Assembly (NCBI RefSeq): GCF_900182645.1
Contig: NZ_FXTA01000001.1
Location: 62,001-126,000, forward strand
DNA length: 64,000 nt
From: Flavobacterium resistens
Lineage (GTDB): Bacteria; Bacteroidota; Bacteroidia; Flavobacteriales; Flavobacteriaceae
Direction: 5' to 3'
The position numbers were made by a program, and so were the translations under genes. How positions within the stretch are numbered: position 1 is the first letter of the stretch; each line of letters begins with the position of its first letter. Positions 33,860 to 41,923 of the stretch are shown here, piece after piece. The notes beneath the pieces are model-generated. The model searched no databases. It saw only the letters and a program-made list of their open reading frames with translations, and was not told where the DNA came from.

Positions 33860-35980
33860 TTAAACTTGTTGCGTTTGATTTTTTCGCTCTATGATAGCCA
33901 AACCAAAACGAATTTTATCATAAGACATTTTTTCTTCAAAATAATCGAAATAAGGTTTTAACGCATTTGGTTTCTCTAATTCTATTTGAGCTTTTTGAAT
34001 TTTATTTATTTCTTTTTCAGAAACGAATTGGCTTAAATCTAAATTGTGCCCATCAACATATAATTTTGCTAAATGTGAAATTACAGTGGTTTGGCTGATA
34101 TTTCTTCTTTCTGCGATTTCTTCAATAGAAATTCCGTTTTCAAATAATTCTAAAGTTTTTTTATAAGTGCTGTCTTTTTTTTCTTTTTTGACAACCGACT
34201 TATTTCTTTGAAATTGCACTATTACATTAATAAATTCCGAGCCATATTTTTCAAGTTTTACCTTTCCAACTCCTTCAATAGCAAGGAATTCATCTTCACT
34301 CATTGGCCGTAAGAGTTCCATTTGTCTTAAAGCAGCATCACTGAAAATTACATAAGCAGGAACTTCTTCTTCTTTTGCAATTTCATAACGTAGTTTCCGA
34401 AGTGTTTCAAAAAGAGAATTTTTAACTGCTTTTGCTTTCTCTTGTTTTATTTCATTTTTGTCAATTACTTTTTTGACAACAGTTGTCAGTTTTACTTTTT
34501 CACCATCAAATAAAACTTTTTTAGCAAAAGGAGTAAGGAGAATTTTATTGTGTTGATGAAATGCAATTTCACAATAACCTAAATTTATCAATTGAATTAA
34601 ATATTGATTCCAATCGTACCAAGATATATCAGCGCCAATTCCATACGTTTTTAGCGTTTGATAATTTTTTTCGTAGATATACGCGTTTCTCGAGCCCCTT
34701 AAAAAATCGACAATTACCGCCAATGGCTCAGATTCCTGTAAACGTGTAATTGCAGACAATGCTTTTTGCGCGAGAATCGTCCCATCGAAAAAAGTTGGCG
34801 GATTTTTGCAAATATCGCAGTTTCCGCAATTTTCAGTTACTAATTCACCAAAATAAGAAAGCAAAATTTTTCTACGGCAACTTACAGCGTCTGCATACTG
34901 CTTCATACGATCTAGTTTCGCAAGCTGAATATCAGAATTCAATCCTTCAGATGCAAATTTTTGAAGCTGAATTACATCTGCATAACTTTCAAACATCACG
35001 GTTTCAGCAGGTAAACCGTCACGACCTGCACGTCCAATTTCCTGATAATAACCTTCAATGTTTTTCGGAAGATTATAATGAATCACCCAGCGAACATTTG
35101 ATTTATCAATTCCCATTCCGAATGCGATCGTAGCGCAAACCACCTGACAATCATCGTTTATAAATTCATCTTGAGTTTTTGCTCGTATTACATTATCTAA
35201 ACCTGCATGATAAGCTTTTGCGGTAATTCCGTTTTTGACTAGTTTTTCAGCGAGTTCTTCTGTTGTCTTTCGACTCAAACAATAAATAATTCCAGATTCG
35301 TTTGGTTTGTTCTCTACAAAATCAATAATCTGTTTTACGCGATCTAAAGCTGGTCGAACTTCTAGACTTAAATTTTTTCTATCGAATGAAGCAACAAATG
35401 TTTTAGGATTTTTTAAATTCAGCTGTTTTGTAATATCGGTACGAGTAGCTTTATCTGCAGTTGCTGTCAAAGCAAGAATTGGAGTAGAAGGGAAGCGGTT
35501 TTTCAAATACCCTAAATTTGTATAAGCAGGTCTAAAGTCATGTCCCCATGAAGAAATGCAATGTGCTTCATCAATTGCAATTAAACTGATTGTTAGTTCA
35601 TTAAAAATAACATCTAGATAAGACAAACTTTCCGGAGCAATATAAACAAGTTTAAATGTATTTGATTTTAAATTATCTATATAAAATTGCTGTTCCTGAG
35701 AAGATTGACTACTATTAATATAGCAAGCAGAAATTCCGTTTGTTTTCAAACTATCAACCTGATCTTTCATTAAAGCAATTAAAGGAGAAATTACAATTGT
35801 AATCCCTGGCAAAATGAGGGCTGGCAATTGAAAACATATTGATTTTCCACCACCGGTTGGCATAATTGCAAGTGTATCCTGACCAGAAAGTACTGTGTTG
35901 ATTATTGTTTCCTGGTTTGGTCGAAACTTTTCAAATCCAAAATTTTCTTTTAATTTGGCGTGTAGTAATTCGTTAGTCAT
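33860..35980 (-). CDS. recQ: ATP-dependent DNA helicase RecQ
   Basis: The 706-residue helicase has Walker A TGGGKS (Lys46), DEAH at about 137-140 (LIAIDEAHCISSWGHDFRP), motif VI QEIGRAGRDG, the zinc cluster (CRRKILLSYFGE and CGNCDIC), an RQC winged helix, an HRDC domain (about 515-590, with MSEDEFLAIEGVGKVKLEKYG) and a C-terminal helix-turn-helix extension with ISIEEIAERRNIS. It unwinds DNA 3' to 5' in recombination repair. The length is greater than E. coli RecQ (609), owing to the C-terminal extension. Confidence 0.95.
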   Translation of the reverse strand: MTNELLHAKLKENFGFEKFRPNQETIINTVLSGQDTLAIMPTGGGKSICFQLPALILPGITIVISPLIALMKDQVDSLKTNGISACYINSSQSSQEQQFYIDNLKSNTFKLVYIAPESLSYLDVIFNELTISLIAIDEAHCISSWGHDFRPAYTNLGYLKNRFPSTPILALTATADKATRTDITKQLNLKNPKTFVASFDRKNLSLEVRPALDRVKQIIDFVENKPNESGIIYCLSRKTTEELAEKLVKNGITAKAYHAGLDNVIRAKTQDEFINDDCQVVCATIAFGMGIDKSNVRWVIHYNLPKNIEGYYQEIGRAGRDGLPAETVMFESYADVIQLQKFASEGLNSDIQLAKLDRMKQYADAVSCRRKILLSYFGELVTENCGNCDICKNPPTFFDGTILAQKALSAITRLQESEPLAVIVDFLRGSRNAYIYEKNYQTLKTYGIGADISWYDWNQYLIQLINLGYCEIAFHQHNKILLTPFAKKVLFDGEKVKLTTVVKKVIDKNEIKQEKAKAVKNSLFETLRKLRYEIAKEEEVPAYVIFSDAALRQMELLRPMSEDEFLAIEGVGKVKLEKYGSEFINVIVQFQRNKSVVKKEKKDSTYKKTLELFENGISIEEIAERRNISQTTVISHLAKLYVDGHNLDLSQFVSEKEINKIQKAQIELEKPNALKPYFDYFEEKMSYDKIRFGLAIIERKNQTQQV

Positions 35981-36077
35981 ATTGCAATTATATTTTAAAT
36001 AATAAAATTAAAGAATTTTCTTTCAAATTTTGATTGTTTTTTAAATTATTATTTAAAGAAAAGATTATTTAGAGTAA

Positions 36078-36107
36078 TAAAAAAAGGAACTCAAATCTGA
36101 GTTCCTT
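36078..36107 (-). terminator. Terminator of the acidic-tail gene
   Basis: AAGGAACTCA (36084-36093) pairs with TGAGTTCCTT (36098-36107) and an A-run on the plus strand (T-run on the minus strand) lies to the left, downstream of the stop at 36131. Confidence 0.8.
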
Positions 36108-36130
36108 AAATTTATTTTAAAAGATATAGA

Positions 36131-36541
36131 TTAATCTTCATCATCTTCATCGTCGTCGTCGTCTGCGATATCATCTTTATCTTCGTCATCTTCATCGTCG
36201 TCAGCACCGTCAGTATCTGGTTTATCTTGGTTGTCATCATCATCGTCATCATCAGCTGCATCATCATCAAGATCAAGTCCTTTTACTGGTTCGATTGTAT
36301 CAACATCTAAATCAATATCGTCATCTTCGTCGTAATTTTCAATTCTGTCAGCAAGTTTTGTACTGATTTTTACTAAATAAATAGTGTCTTCGGTACGAAC
36401 TTCAACAGCTTCTACCAATTCGTTTTTAGCGTTTCTAAAACGGATAACATCCGAATCATCATAACCATCAGGAAATTTTTCAACCAAAAGGTTTAAAATT
36501 TCGTTTGTCAGTTTGGCGTAGTCTACTATAACTCTTTTCAT
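36131..36541 (-). CDS. Small protein with extremely acidic C-terminal tail
   Basis: The 136-residue protein has an ordered N-terminal part (about 1-70, MKRVIVDYAKLTNEILNLLV and RTEDTIYLVKISTKLADRI) followed by about 65 residues that are mostly Asp and Glu, in runs of up to seven Asp. The DNA of the tail is a low-complexity GAT/GAC mixture. No function is known; similar proteins in this phylum carry a misleading primase label in databases. It lies 8 bases behind the deoxyhypusine-synthase-like gene, so it is in the same operon. Confidence 0.75.
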   Translation of the reverse strand: MKRVIVDYAKLTNEILNLLVEKFPDGYDDSDVIRFRNAKNELVEAVEVRTEDTIYLVKISTKLADRIENYDEDDDIDLDVDTIEPVKGLDLDDDAADDDDDDDNQDKPDTDGADDDEDDEDKDDIADDDDDEDDED

Positions 36542-36549
36542 AAAATATC

Positions 36550-37518
36550 CTATAAATCTAATAAATATGCAAAAATTAACGGAGCAACAATTGTAGCATC
36601 CGATTCGATAATAAATTTAGGGGTTTTGATATCTAATTTACCCCAAGTGATTTTCTCATTTGGAACTGCTCCCGAATATGATCCATAACTAGTTGTTGAA
36701 TCAGAAATTTGGCAGAAATAACTCCAGAACGGAACATCATGCATTTCCATATCTTGGTATAACATTGGTACAACACAAATAGGGAAGTCTCCAGCGATAC
36801 CACCACCAATTTGGAAGAATCCGATACCATTACTGCTGTTTTTTGAATACCAGTCAGCAAGGAAAGTCATGTATTCAATACCTGATTTCATTGTTGACGC
36901 TTTTAATTCACCTTTAATTACATATGAAGCAAAAATGTTACCCATTGTACTGTCTTCCCATCCTGGAACGATGATTGGAAGATTTTTTTCAGCTGCTGCA
37001 TACATCCAGCTGTCTTTTAAATCAATTTCGTAATATTCCTCAAGAACACCTGATAGCAACATTTTGTACATGAATTCATGTGGAAAATAACGTTCTCCTT
37101 TATCATCCGCATCTTTCCAAATTTTATAGATGTGCTTTTGCAAACGTCTGAAAGCTTCATGTTCTGGGATGCAAGTATCTGTTACACGGTTTAATCCTCT
37201 TTCAAGCAATGCCCATTCGTCTTCTGGTGTCAAATCACGGTAATTTGGAACTCTCTCATAGTGAGAATGAGCTACTAAATTCATGATATCTTCTTCTAGA
37301 TTGGCTCCAGTACATGAAATAATTTGTACTTTATCTTGTCTAATTATTTCAGCGAAAATTTTACCAATTTCTGCTGTACTCATAGCTCCAGCCATACTTA
37401 CAAGCATTTTAGCACCATTAGCTAATTGTTGCTCGTACTCTTTAGCTGCATCTACAAGAGAAGCAGAATTAAAGTGTAAATAATGTTTTTCAATAAACTG
37501 ACTGATTGGTCCTTTCAT
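36550..37518 (-). CDS. Deoxyhypusine-synthase family protein
   Basis: The 322-residue NAD-binding-fold protein shows SMAGAMSTAEIGKIFAE (about 41-57), CTGANLEEDIMN (about 69-80), GGGIAGDFP (about 238-246) and the SGAVPNEKITWGKLD segment with the lysine matching the reactive lysine of eukaryotic deoxyhypusine synthase. Bacteria do not make hypusine; bacterial homologues take part in polyamine synthesis, for example aminobutyl transfer from spermidine. Direct upstream proximity to an arginine decarboxylase gene (106-base gap) supports a polyamine role. The exact reaction is unknown. Confidence 0.82.
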   Translation of the reverse strand: MKGPISQFIEKHYLHFNSASLVDAAKEYEQQLANGAKMLVSMAGAMSTAEIGKIFAEIIRQDKVQIISCTGANLEEDIMNLVAHSHYERVPNYRDLTPEDEWALLERGLNRVTDTCIPEHEAFRRLQKHIYKIWKDADDKGERYFPHEFMYKMLLSGVLEEYYEIDLKDSWMYAAAEKNLPIIVPGWEDSTMGNIFASYVIKGELKASTMKSGIEYMTFLADWYSKNSSNGIGFFQIGGGIAGDFPICVVPMLYQDMEMHDVPFWSYFCQISDSTTSYGSYSGAVPNEKITWGKLDIKTPKFIIESDATIVAPLIFAYLLDL

Positions 37519-37624
37519 TTCCTCTTTTTTTTTGTTTTTTTTTGAATTAAAGATTTTAACCTCTTTCTGCTGTATGCAAATTAATCATTTTTCAAATATT
37601 AACATTTAATTTGCAATTATTTTT

Positions 37625-39028
37625 TTACATTTTTTTCTTGTATCCTAAAATCTTCAATACATCATCAGAAGTTTGTTGTTCTGAGAAAACTTCTGTTGCC
37701 AGAATTCCGTTTTCATCACGATCAATTAAAATGTGTTTTGGCTGTGGAATCAAACAGTGATGTAAACCTCCGTAGCCTCCAATTGTTTCTTGATACGCAC
37801 CAGTATTAAAGAAACCAATATACAATGGCTTTTCTTTGTTGTATTTAGGCAAATAAATGGCGTTCATATTTTGTTCTGAGTTGTAATAATCGTCACTATC
37901 GCAAGTCAGACCACCTAATAAAACCCGTTCGTAAGTATCATTCCAGCGATTGATTGCCAGCATAATAAAACGTTTATTTATAGCCCAAGTATCTGGCAAA
38001 GTTGTAATGAAAGACGAATCAATCATATTCCATTTTTCTCTATCATTTTGTTGTTTTTGATACAAAATCTGATAGATTGCACCGCCGCTTTCACCAACTG
38101 TAAACGAACCAAATTCTGTAAAAATATTTGGAACATCCACTTCAGCTTCTTCACAAGCAATTTTAATTTGATTGATAATTTCATCAATCATATATTGATA
38201 ATCATATTCAAAAGCAAGCGAATTTTTAATTGGGAAACCACCTCCAATGTTCAAACCATCCAGAGTAGGGCATTCCTTTTTAAGTGCAATGTATACTTTA
38301 ATACATTTTACAAGCTCATTCCAGTAATATGAAGTATCGTTAATTCCGGTATTAATGAAAAAGTGAAGCATTTTAAGCTCTAATTTGTCATTTTCCTGAA
38401 TTTGTTTTTTATAGAACGAAACAATATTTTTATATCCAATACCTAATCTTGAAGTATAAAACTCAAATTTAGGCTCTTCCTCAGCAGCAATACGAATTCC
38501 AATTTTGAATTTTCCTTTGATTTCGCCCTGAAGCAAATCAAGTTCTTCATAATTGTCAATAATCGGAATAGTATTTTTATGTCCGTTATTAATTAATCGT
38601 GCAATATTGCTGATGTACTCGTCTCTTTTAAAACCATTGCAAATAACGTATGTACTTTTGTTGATTTTTCCGTTTTCCAACAAATTCTCAACAATATTAA
38701 CGTCAAATGCAGACGAAGTTTCAATATGAATGTTATTTTTAAAAGCTTCATTCATAATATATTCAAAATGAGAGCTTTTTGTACAATAGCAATAGTAATA
38801 TTTTGCTTCGTATTTATTCTTTTCCATTGCTTTTCTGAACCAAGACTTTGCCTTGTTGATGTTTTCAGAAATTTGAGGTAAATATGTAAACTTTAAAGGT
38901 GTACCATATTGTTCAACCAATTTCATCAAATCGATATTATGAAACTGAAGGTTGTCCTTGTTAAGTTTAAATTCCTCTTGTGGGAAATAGTATGTTTGGT
39001 TTATTAGATCAGAATATTTTGTATTCAT
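37625..39028 (-). CDS. speA: Arginine decarboxylase, PLP fold III
   Basis: The 467-residue enzyme has the alanine-racemase-like barrel of biosynthetic decarboxylases, with the PLP-lysine region YYYCYCTKSSHFEY (about 78-91), GIRIAAEEEP and GGGFPIK, and a C-terminal sheet domain with NTGAYQETIGGYGG. It makes agmatine from arginine, the first step to putrescine. The family assignment as arginine rather than diaminopimelate decarboxylase rests on overall resemblance and the neighbouring deoxyhypusine-synthase-like gene. No agmatinase gene lies between them. Confidence 0.8.
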   Translation of the reverse strand: MNTKYSDLINQTYYFPQEEFKLNKDNLQFHNIDLMKLVEQYGTPLKFTYLPQISENINKAKSWFRKAMEKNKYEAKYYYCYCTKSSHFEYIMNEAFKNNIHIETSSAFDVNIVENLLENGKINKSTYVICNGFKRDEYISNIARLINNGHKNTIPIIDNYEELDLLQGEIKGKFKIGIRIAAEEEPKFEFYTSRLGIGYKNIVSFYKKQIQENDKLELKMLHFFINTGINDTSYYWNELVKCIKVYIALKKECPTLDGLNIGGGFPIKNSLAFEYDYQYMIDEIINQIKIACEEAEVDVPNIFTEFGSFTVGESGGAIYQILYQKQQNDREKWNMIDSSFITTLPDTWAINKRFIMLAINRWNDTYERVLLGGLTCDSDDYYNSEQNMNAIYLPKYNKEKPLYIGFFNTGAYQETIGGYGGLHHCLIPQPKHILIDRDENGILATEVFSEQQTSDDVLKILGYKKKM

Positions 39029-39088
39029 TTAATTTTCAATATTTTAATTTGTATTTAAATTTAGTAAAAACGACGCTAAATTTAAAAT

Positions 39089-39268
39089 TCAAACCCTAAT
39101 ATTGGCAAAAATAATCGGCAGTTTTTCGTGCTCGGCTTTTGAACATAGGAAAACATCAAAACAAAACGGACTTTTACTATTATAAAAACGGTTCAGCATT
39201 CTCAATAAAGAACTGTTGAGTCTGTTTCTGTAAGAGCTGAAATGTCTTTGTTTTCTGTTTGTTTTCAT
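39089..39268 (-). CDS. Possible 59-residue Arg-rich leader peptide upstream of speA
   Basis: ATG at 39268 opens a 59-codon frame ending TGA at 39089, 60 bases before the speA start, on the same strand. Seven arginines fall in 59 residues, six of them in the first 27 (MKTNRKQRHF, YRNRLN, LLRMLNRF). A leader-peptide role for an arginine-consuming enzyme is imaginable, but no homologue, terminator or attenuator structure was identified. It may be a chance frame. Confidence 0.3.
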   Translation of the reverse strand: MKTNRKQRHFSSYRNRLNSSLLRMLNRFYNSKSPFCFDVFLCSKAEHEKLPIIFANIRV

Positions 39269-39325
39269 CGAGGCAAATGTAAAAAATAATATATACCTAA
39301 AGCAATGCTTTTGATTAAAAAATAT

Positions 39326-40393
39326 TTAAGATTTATAATCTTGAAACGCTTCTAGAATTAATTTATTTTCAACTGATTGGTTAATTTTTATCTTTCCGAT
39401 TCCTTCAATTAATGCAAATTGAATTAAACCGTATTCATTTTTTTTGTCATGAATCAGCAATTCTAATATTGGATCGATGTCATTTTCATTAAAAATAATG
39501 TCATCATAAATTCCTTTAATTACGGTTTTGATTTCTCGATATTCTTCTTCAGAAATTAAATTCTTCTTTAATGAAATATAACCTTCTAAAATCATTCCTG
39601 CAGCAATCGCTTCTCCGTGTAATAAAGTTGTTTTTTCTTCGCTTTCTAAAAAATAGCCTTCAATTGCATGCCCTAAAGTATGACCAAAGTTTAAAGCTTT
39701 ACGAATGTTTTTCTCTGTGGGATCCTGAATAACAATTTCATTCTTAATTTCAACTGAACGATAAATTAATTGATCTAGTTCATCAAAAACGATTGATTTT
39801 AAATCTGAGAATTGTCTCCAATAAGGCGCATCATAAATTAAACCGTGTTTTAACATTTCAGCTAAACCGGAACGCATTTCGTTTTGTGGCAAAGTTTCTA
39901 AATATTCGGTATCGATAAGTACCATCTGCGGAACATTAATTACACCAATCTGATTTTTAAGATTTCCTAAATCAACGCCTGTTTTTCCACCAACAGAAGC
40001 ATCAACCATCGATAATAAAGTAGTTGGAACATTTATAAAATCAACTCCTCTTTTAAAGGTAGAAGCAACAAATCCGCCCAAATCAGTCACGACACCACCA
40101 CCGACATTAATCACAAGCGATTTTCTATCAGCTCCTAGTTCTGTTAAAATATTCCATATTTCAATACAGGTTTCAATATTTTTATTGGCTTCTCCTGCTT
40201 CAAATTCAATAATTTCAATTGCTAAATCTGTTTCCAGCATTGGAATAAATTTAGGAAGACAATGTTCATTTGTCTGATCATCAACGATTATGAAGATGTT
40301 TGAATATTTATTTTCTTTTAAGTGTTTATTTAAGGCTTCGTATGCATTTTGGTTGAAATGCACCAGATAGTTATTCGCTTGTATAGACTTCAT
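39326..40393 (-). CDS. aroB: 3-Dehydroquinate synthase
   Basis: The 355-residue enzyme converts DAHP to 3-dehydroquinate, an early step of the shikimate pathway. The NAD-binding region has VDDQTNEHCL, and the metal-binding GGGVVTDLGGFVASTFKRGV, PTTLLSMVDASVGGKTGVD and NFGHTLGHAIEG (two histidines) motifs are intact. ATG at 40393 is chosen (MKSIQANNYLVHF), as the upstream in-frame start is a TTG. It diverges from the proline dehydrogenase gene. Confidence 0.93.
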   Translation of the reverse strand: MKSIQANNYLVHFNQNAYEALNKHLKENKYSNIFIIVDDQTNEHCLPKFIPMLETDLAIEIIEFEAGEANKNIETCIEIWNILTELGADRKSLVINVGGGVVTDLGGFVASTFKRGVDFINVPTTLLSMVDASVGGKTGVDLGNLKNQIGVINVPQMVLIDTEYLETLPQNEMRSGLAEMLKHGLIYDAPYWRQFSDLKSIVFDELDQLIYRSVEIKNEIVIQDPTEKNIRKALNFGHTLGHAIEGYFLESEEKTTLLHGEAIAAGMILEGYISLKKNLISEEEYREIKTVIKGIYDDIIFNENDIDPILELLIHDKKNEYGLIQFALIEGIGKIKINQSVENKLILEAFQDYKS

Positions 40394-40638
40394 AATTTCT
40401 TTGGTTATTTGAAAGCGCAAAAATAAGGCATTTTAAGCTAAATAATATTCAAACTTTACCTCTAATTTGTTTTAAAATGAATCATTCTAAATTGCGCAAC
40501 ATTACTATGTTTCTGGATTTAAAGCATAATTCTAAAGAAGCAGTAAAATTTTACTTCATAATTTAATATTCCTTTTCTCTACATTGATGATTTAGAAAAA
40601 TTTCACACGATTTCGTAAAGAATATTCAAAACACTCTA

Positions 40639-40646
40639 TATCTTTG
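40639..40646 (+). promoter_or_regulatory. Putative -7 box for proline dehydrogenase
   Basis: TATCTTTG matches TAnnTTTG and lies 18 bases before the ATG at 40664. The -33 element is not obvious. Confidence 0.45.
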
Positions 40647-40663
40647 CATAAAAACTAAACTTA

Positions 40664-41833
40664 ATGGAAAAAATATTCGATAACACTCAGGTTGCATTTT
40701 CGCTAAAGAGTGATACAGAACTTGATAGAGCTTACTTTCTTTTTAAAATGATTGACAGTGAACCGCTTGTAAGAATTGGAACAGCTGTAACAAATTTTGC
40801 AATTAAAGCGCATCTTCCTGTTGAAGGATTAATTAGAGCAACTGTTTTTGATCACTTTTGTGGTGGTGTAAACGAGAATGACTGCCTTACTGTAGTAGAT
40901 AAAATGTTTACAAAAGGTGTATCGTCTGTACTTGATTATTCTGTTGAAGGAAAAGAGGAAGAAGAGCAGTTTGATGCCGCTTTAGAAATGACTTTAAGGA
41001 CAGTAGAGTTTGCTAAAGAACGTCTTGCTATTCCGTTTGCGGTTTTTAAGCCAACAGGTTTAGGTCGTTTTGAATTGTATGAGAAATTAGGAGAAAAACA
41101 AACTTTGTCTCCGGTAGAACAAGCAGAATGGGATAGAGTAGTAGCTCGTTTTGACAAAATTTGCAGTGAAGCACACAAAAAAGATGTTGCGTTATTGATT
41201 GATGGTGAAGAAAGCTGGATGCAAGACGCCGCTGACGATTTAGTGACAGATATGATGCGCAAATACAATAAAGAAAAAGCTATTGTATTCAATACATTAC
41301 AAATGTACCGTTGGGATCGTTTGGATTATTTGAAAAAATTGCACGATGTAGCAAAAACAGAAGGTTTTTATATTGGAATGAAACTGGTTCGTGGTGCTTA
41401 TATGGAAAAAGAACATAAAAGAGCTGAGGAAAAAGGATATGTTTCTCCAATTTGTGTTTCTAAAGAAGCAACAGATGTAAATTATGATGCAGCTGTTCAA
41501 TATATGTTGGAACATTTAGATACTATGGCGATTTTTGCAGGAACGCACAACGAATTGAGTTCATACAAACTAATGGAAATGATGGCTCAAAAAGGAATTG
41601 CTAAAAACGACAACAGAATTTGGTTTGGTCAATTATACGGAATGAGCGATAACATTAGCTACAACTTAGCTGAAAATGGATATAATGTTGCAAAATACTT
41701 GCCATTTGGACCTGTAAAAGATGTTATGCCTTACTTGATTCGTCGTGCAGAAGAAAATACTTCTGTAGCAGGACAAACAAGCCGTGAATTATCAATGATT
41801 AAAGCAGAAAGAAACAGAAGAAAAGGTAAATAA
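40664..41833 (+). CDS. Proline dehydrogenase
   Basis: The 389-residue FAD enzyme oxidises proline to pyrroline-5-carboxylate. Visible signatures are LKLVRGAYMEKEHKRAEEKG-like MKLVRGAYMEKEH (about 226-238), AGTHNELSS (about 293-301), WFGQLYGMSDNISYNLA and YLPFGPVKDVMPYLIRRAEEN near the C-terminus. It has no P5C dehydrogenase domain, so it is a single-function PutA/PRODH. It is transcribed alone and shares a terminator with the ABC exporter. Confidence 0.93.
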   Translation: MEKIFDNTQVAFSLKSDTELDRAYFLFKMIDSEPLVRIGTAVTNFAIKAHLPVEGLIRATVFDHFCGGVNENDCLTVVDKMFTKGVSSVLDYSVEGKEEEEQFDAALEMTLRTVEFAKERLAIPFAVFKPTGLGRFELYEKLGEKQTLSPVEQAEWDRVVARFDKICSEAHKKDVALLIDGEESWMQDAADDLVTDMMRKYNKEKAIVFNTLQMYRWDRLDYLKKLHDVAKTEGFYIGMKLVRGAYMEKEHKRAEEKGYVSPICVSKEATDVNYDAAVQYMLEHLDTMAIFAGTHNELSSYKLMEMMAQKGIAKNDNRIWFGQLYGMSDNISYNLAENGYNVAKYLPFGPVKDVMPYLIRRAEENTSVAGQTSRELSMIKAERNRRKGK

Positions 41834-41873
41834 TTTTAGTTTTCCGTTTTCTGTATCAGGTTTTACAGATATA

Positions 41874-41905
41874 AAAAAAGCTCCAATGTAAATTGGAGCT
41901 TTTTT
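41874..41905. terminator. Shared terminator of proline dehydrogenase and ABC exporter
   Basis: AAAAAAGCTCCAAT (41874-41887) pairs with ATTGGAGCTTTTTT (41892-41905) around GTAA. A- and T-runs make it bidirectional between convergent genes. Confidence 0.85.
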
Positions 41906-41923
41906 ATTTTATTTAAATTTCTC

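Noticed and set aside
36131..36330. GAT/GAC low-complexity DNA as a microsatellite
   Set aside because: It is the coding sequence of an acidic tail in a real gene with conserved start and stop context, so the repetition is explained by the protein.
40394..40420. A TTG extension of AroB
   Set aside because: ATG at 40393 gives the expected MKSIQANNY start, and the extra nine residues have no known equivalent.
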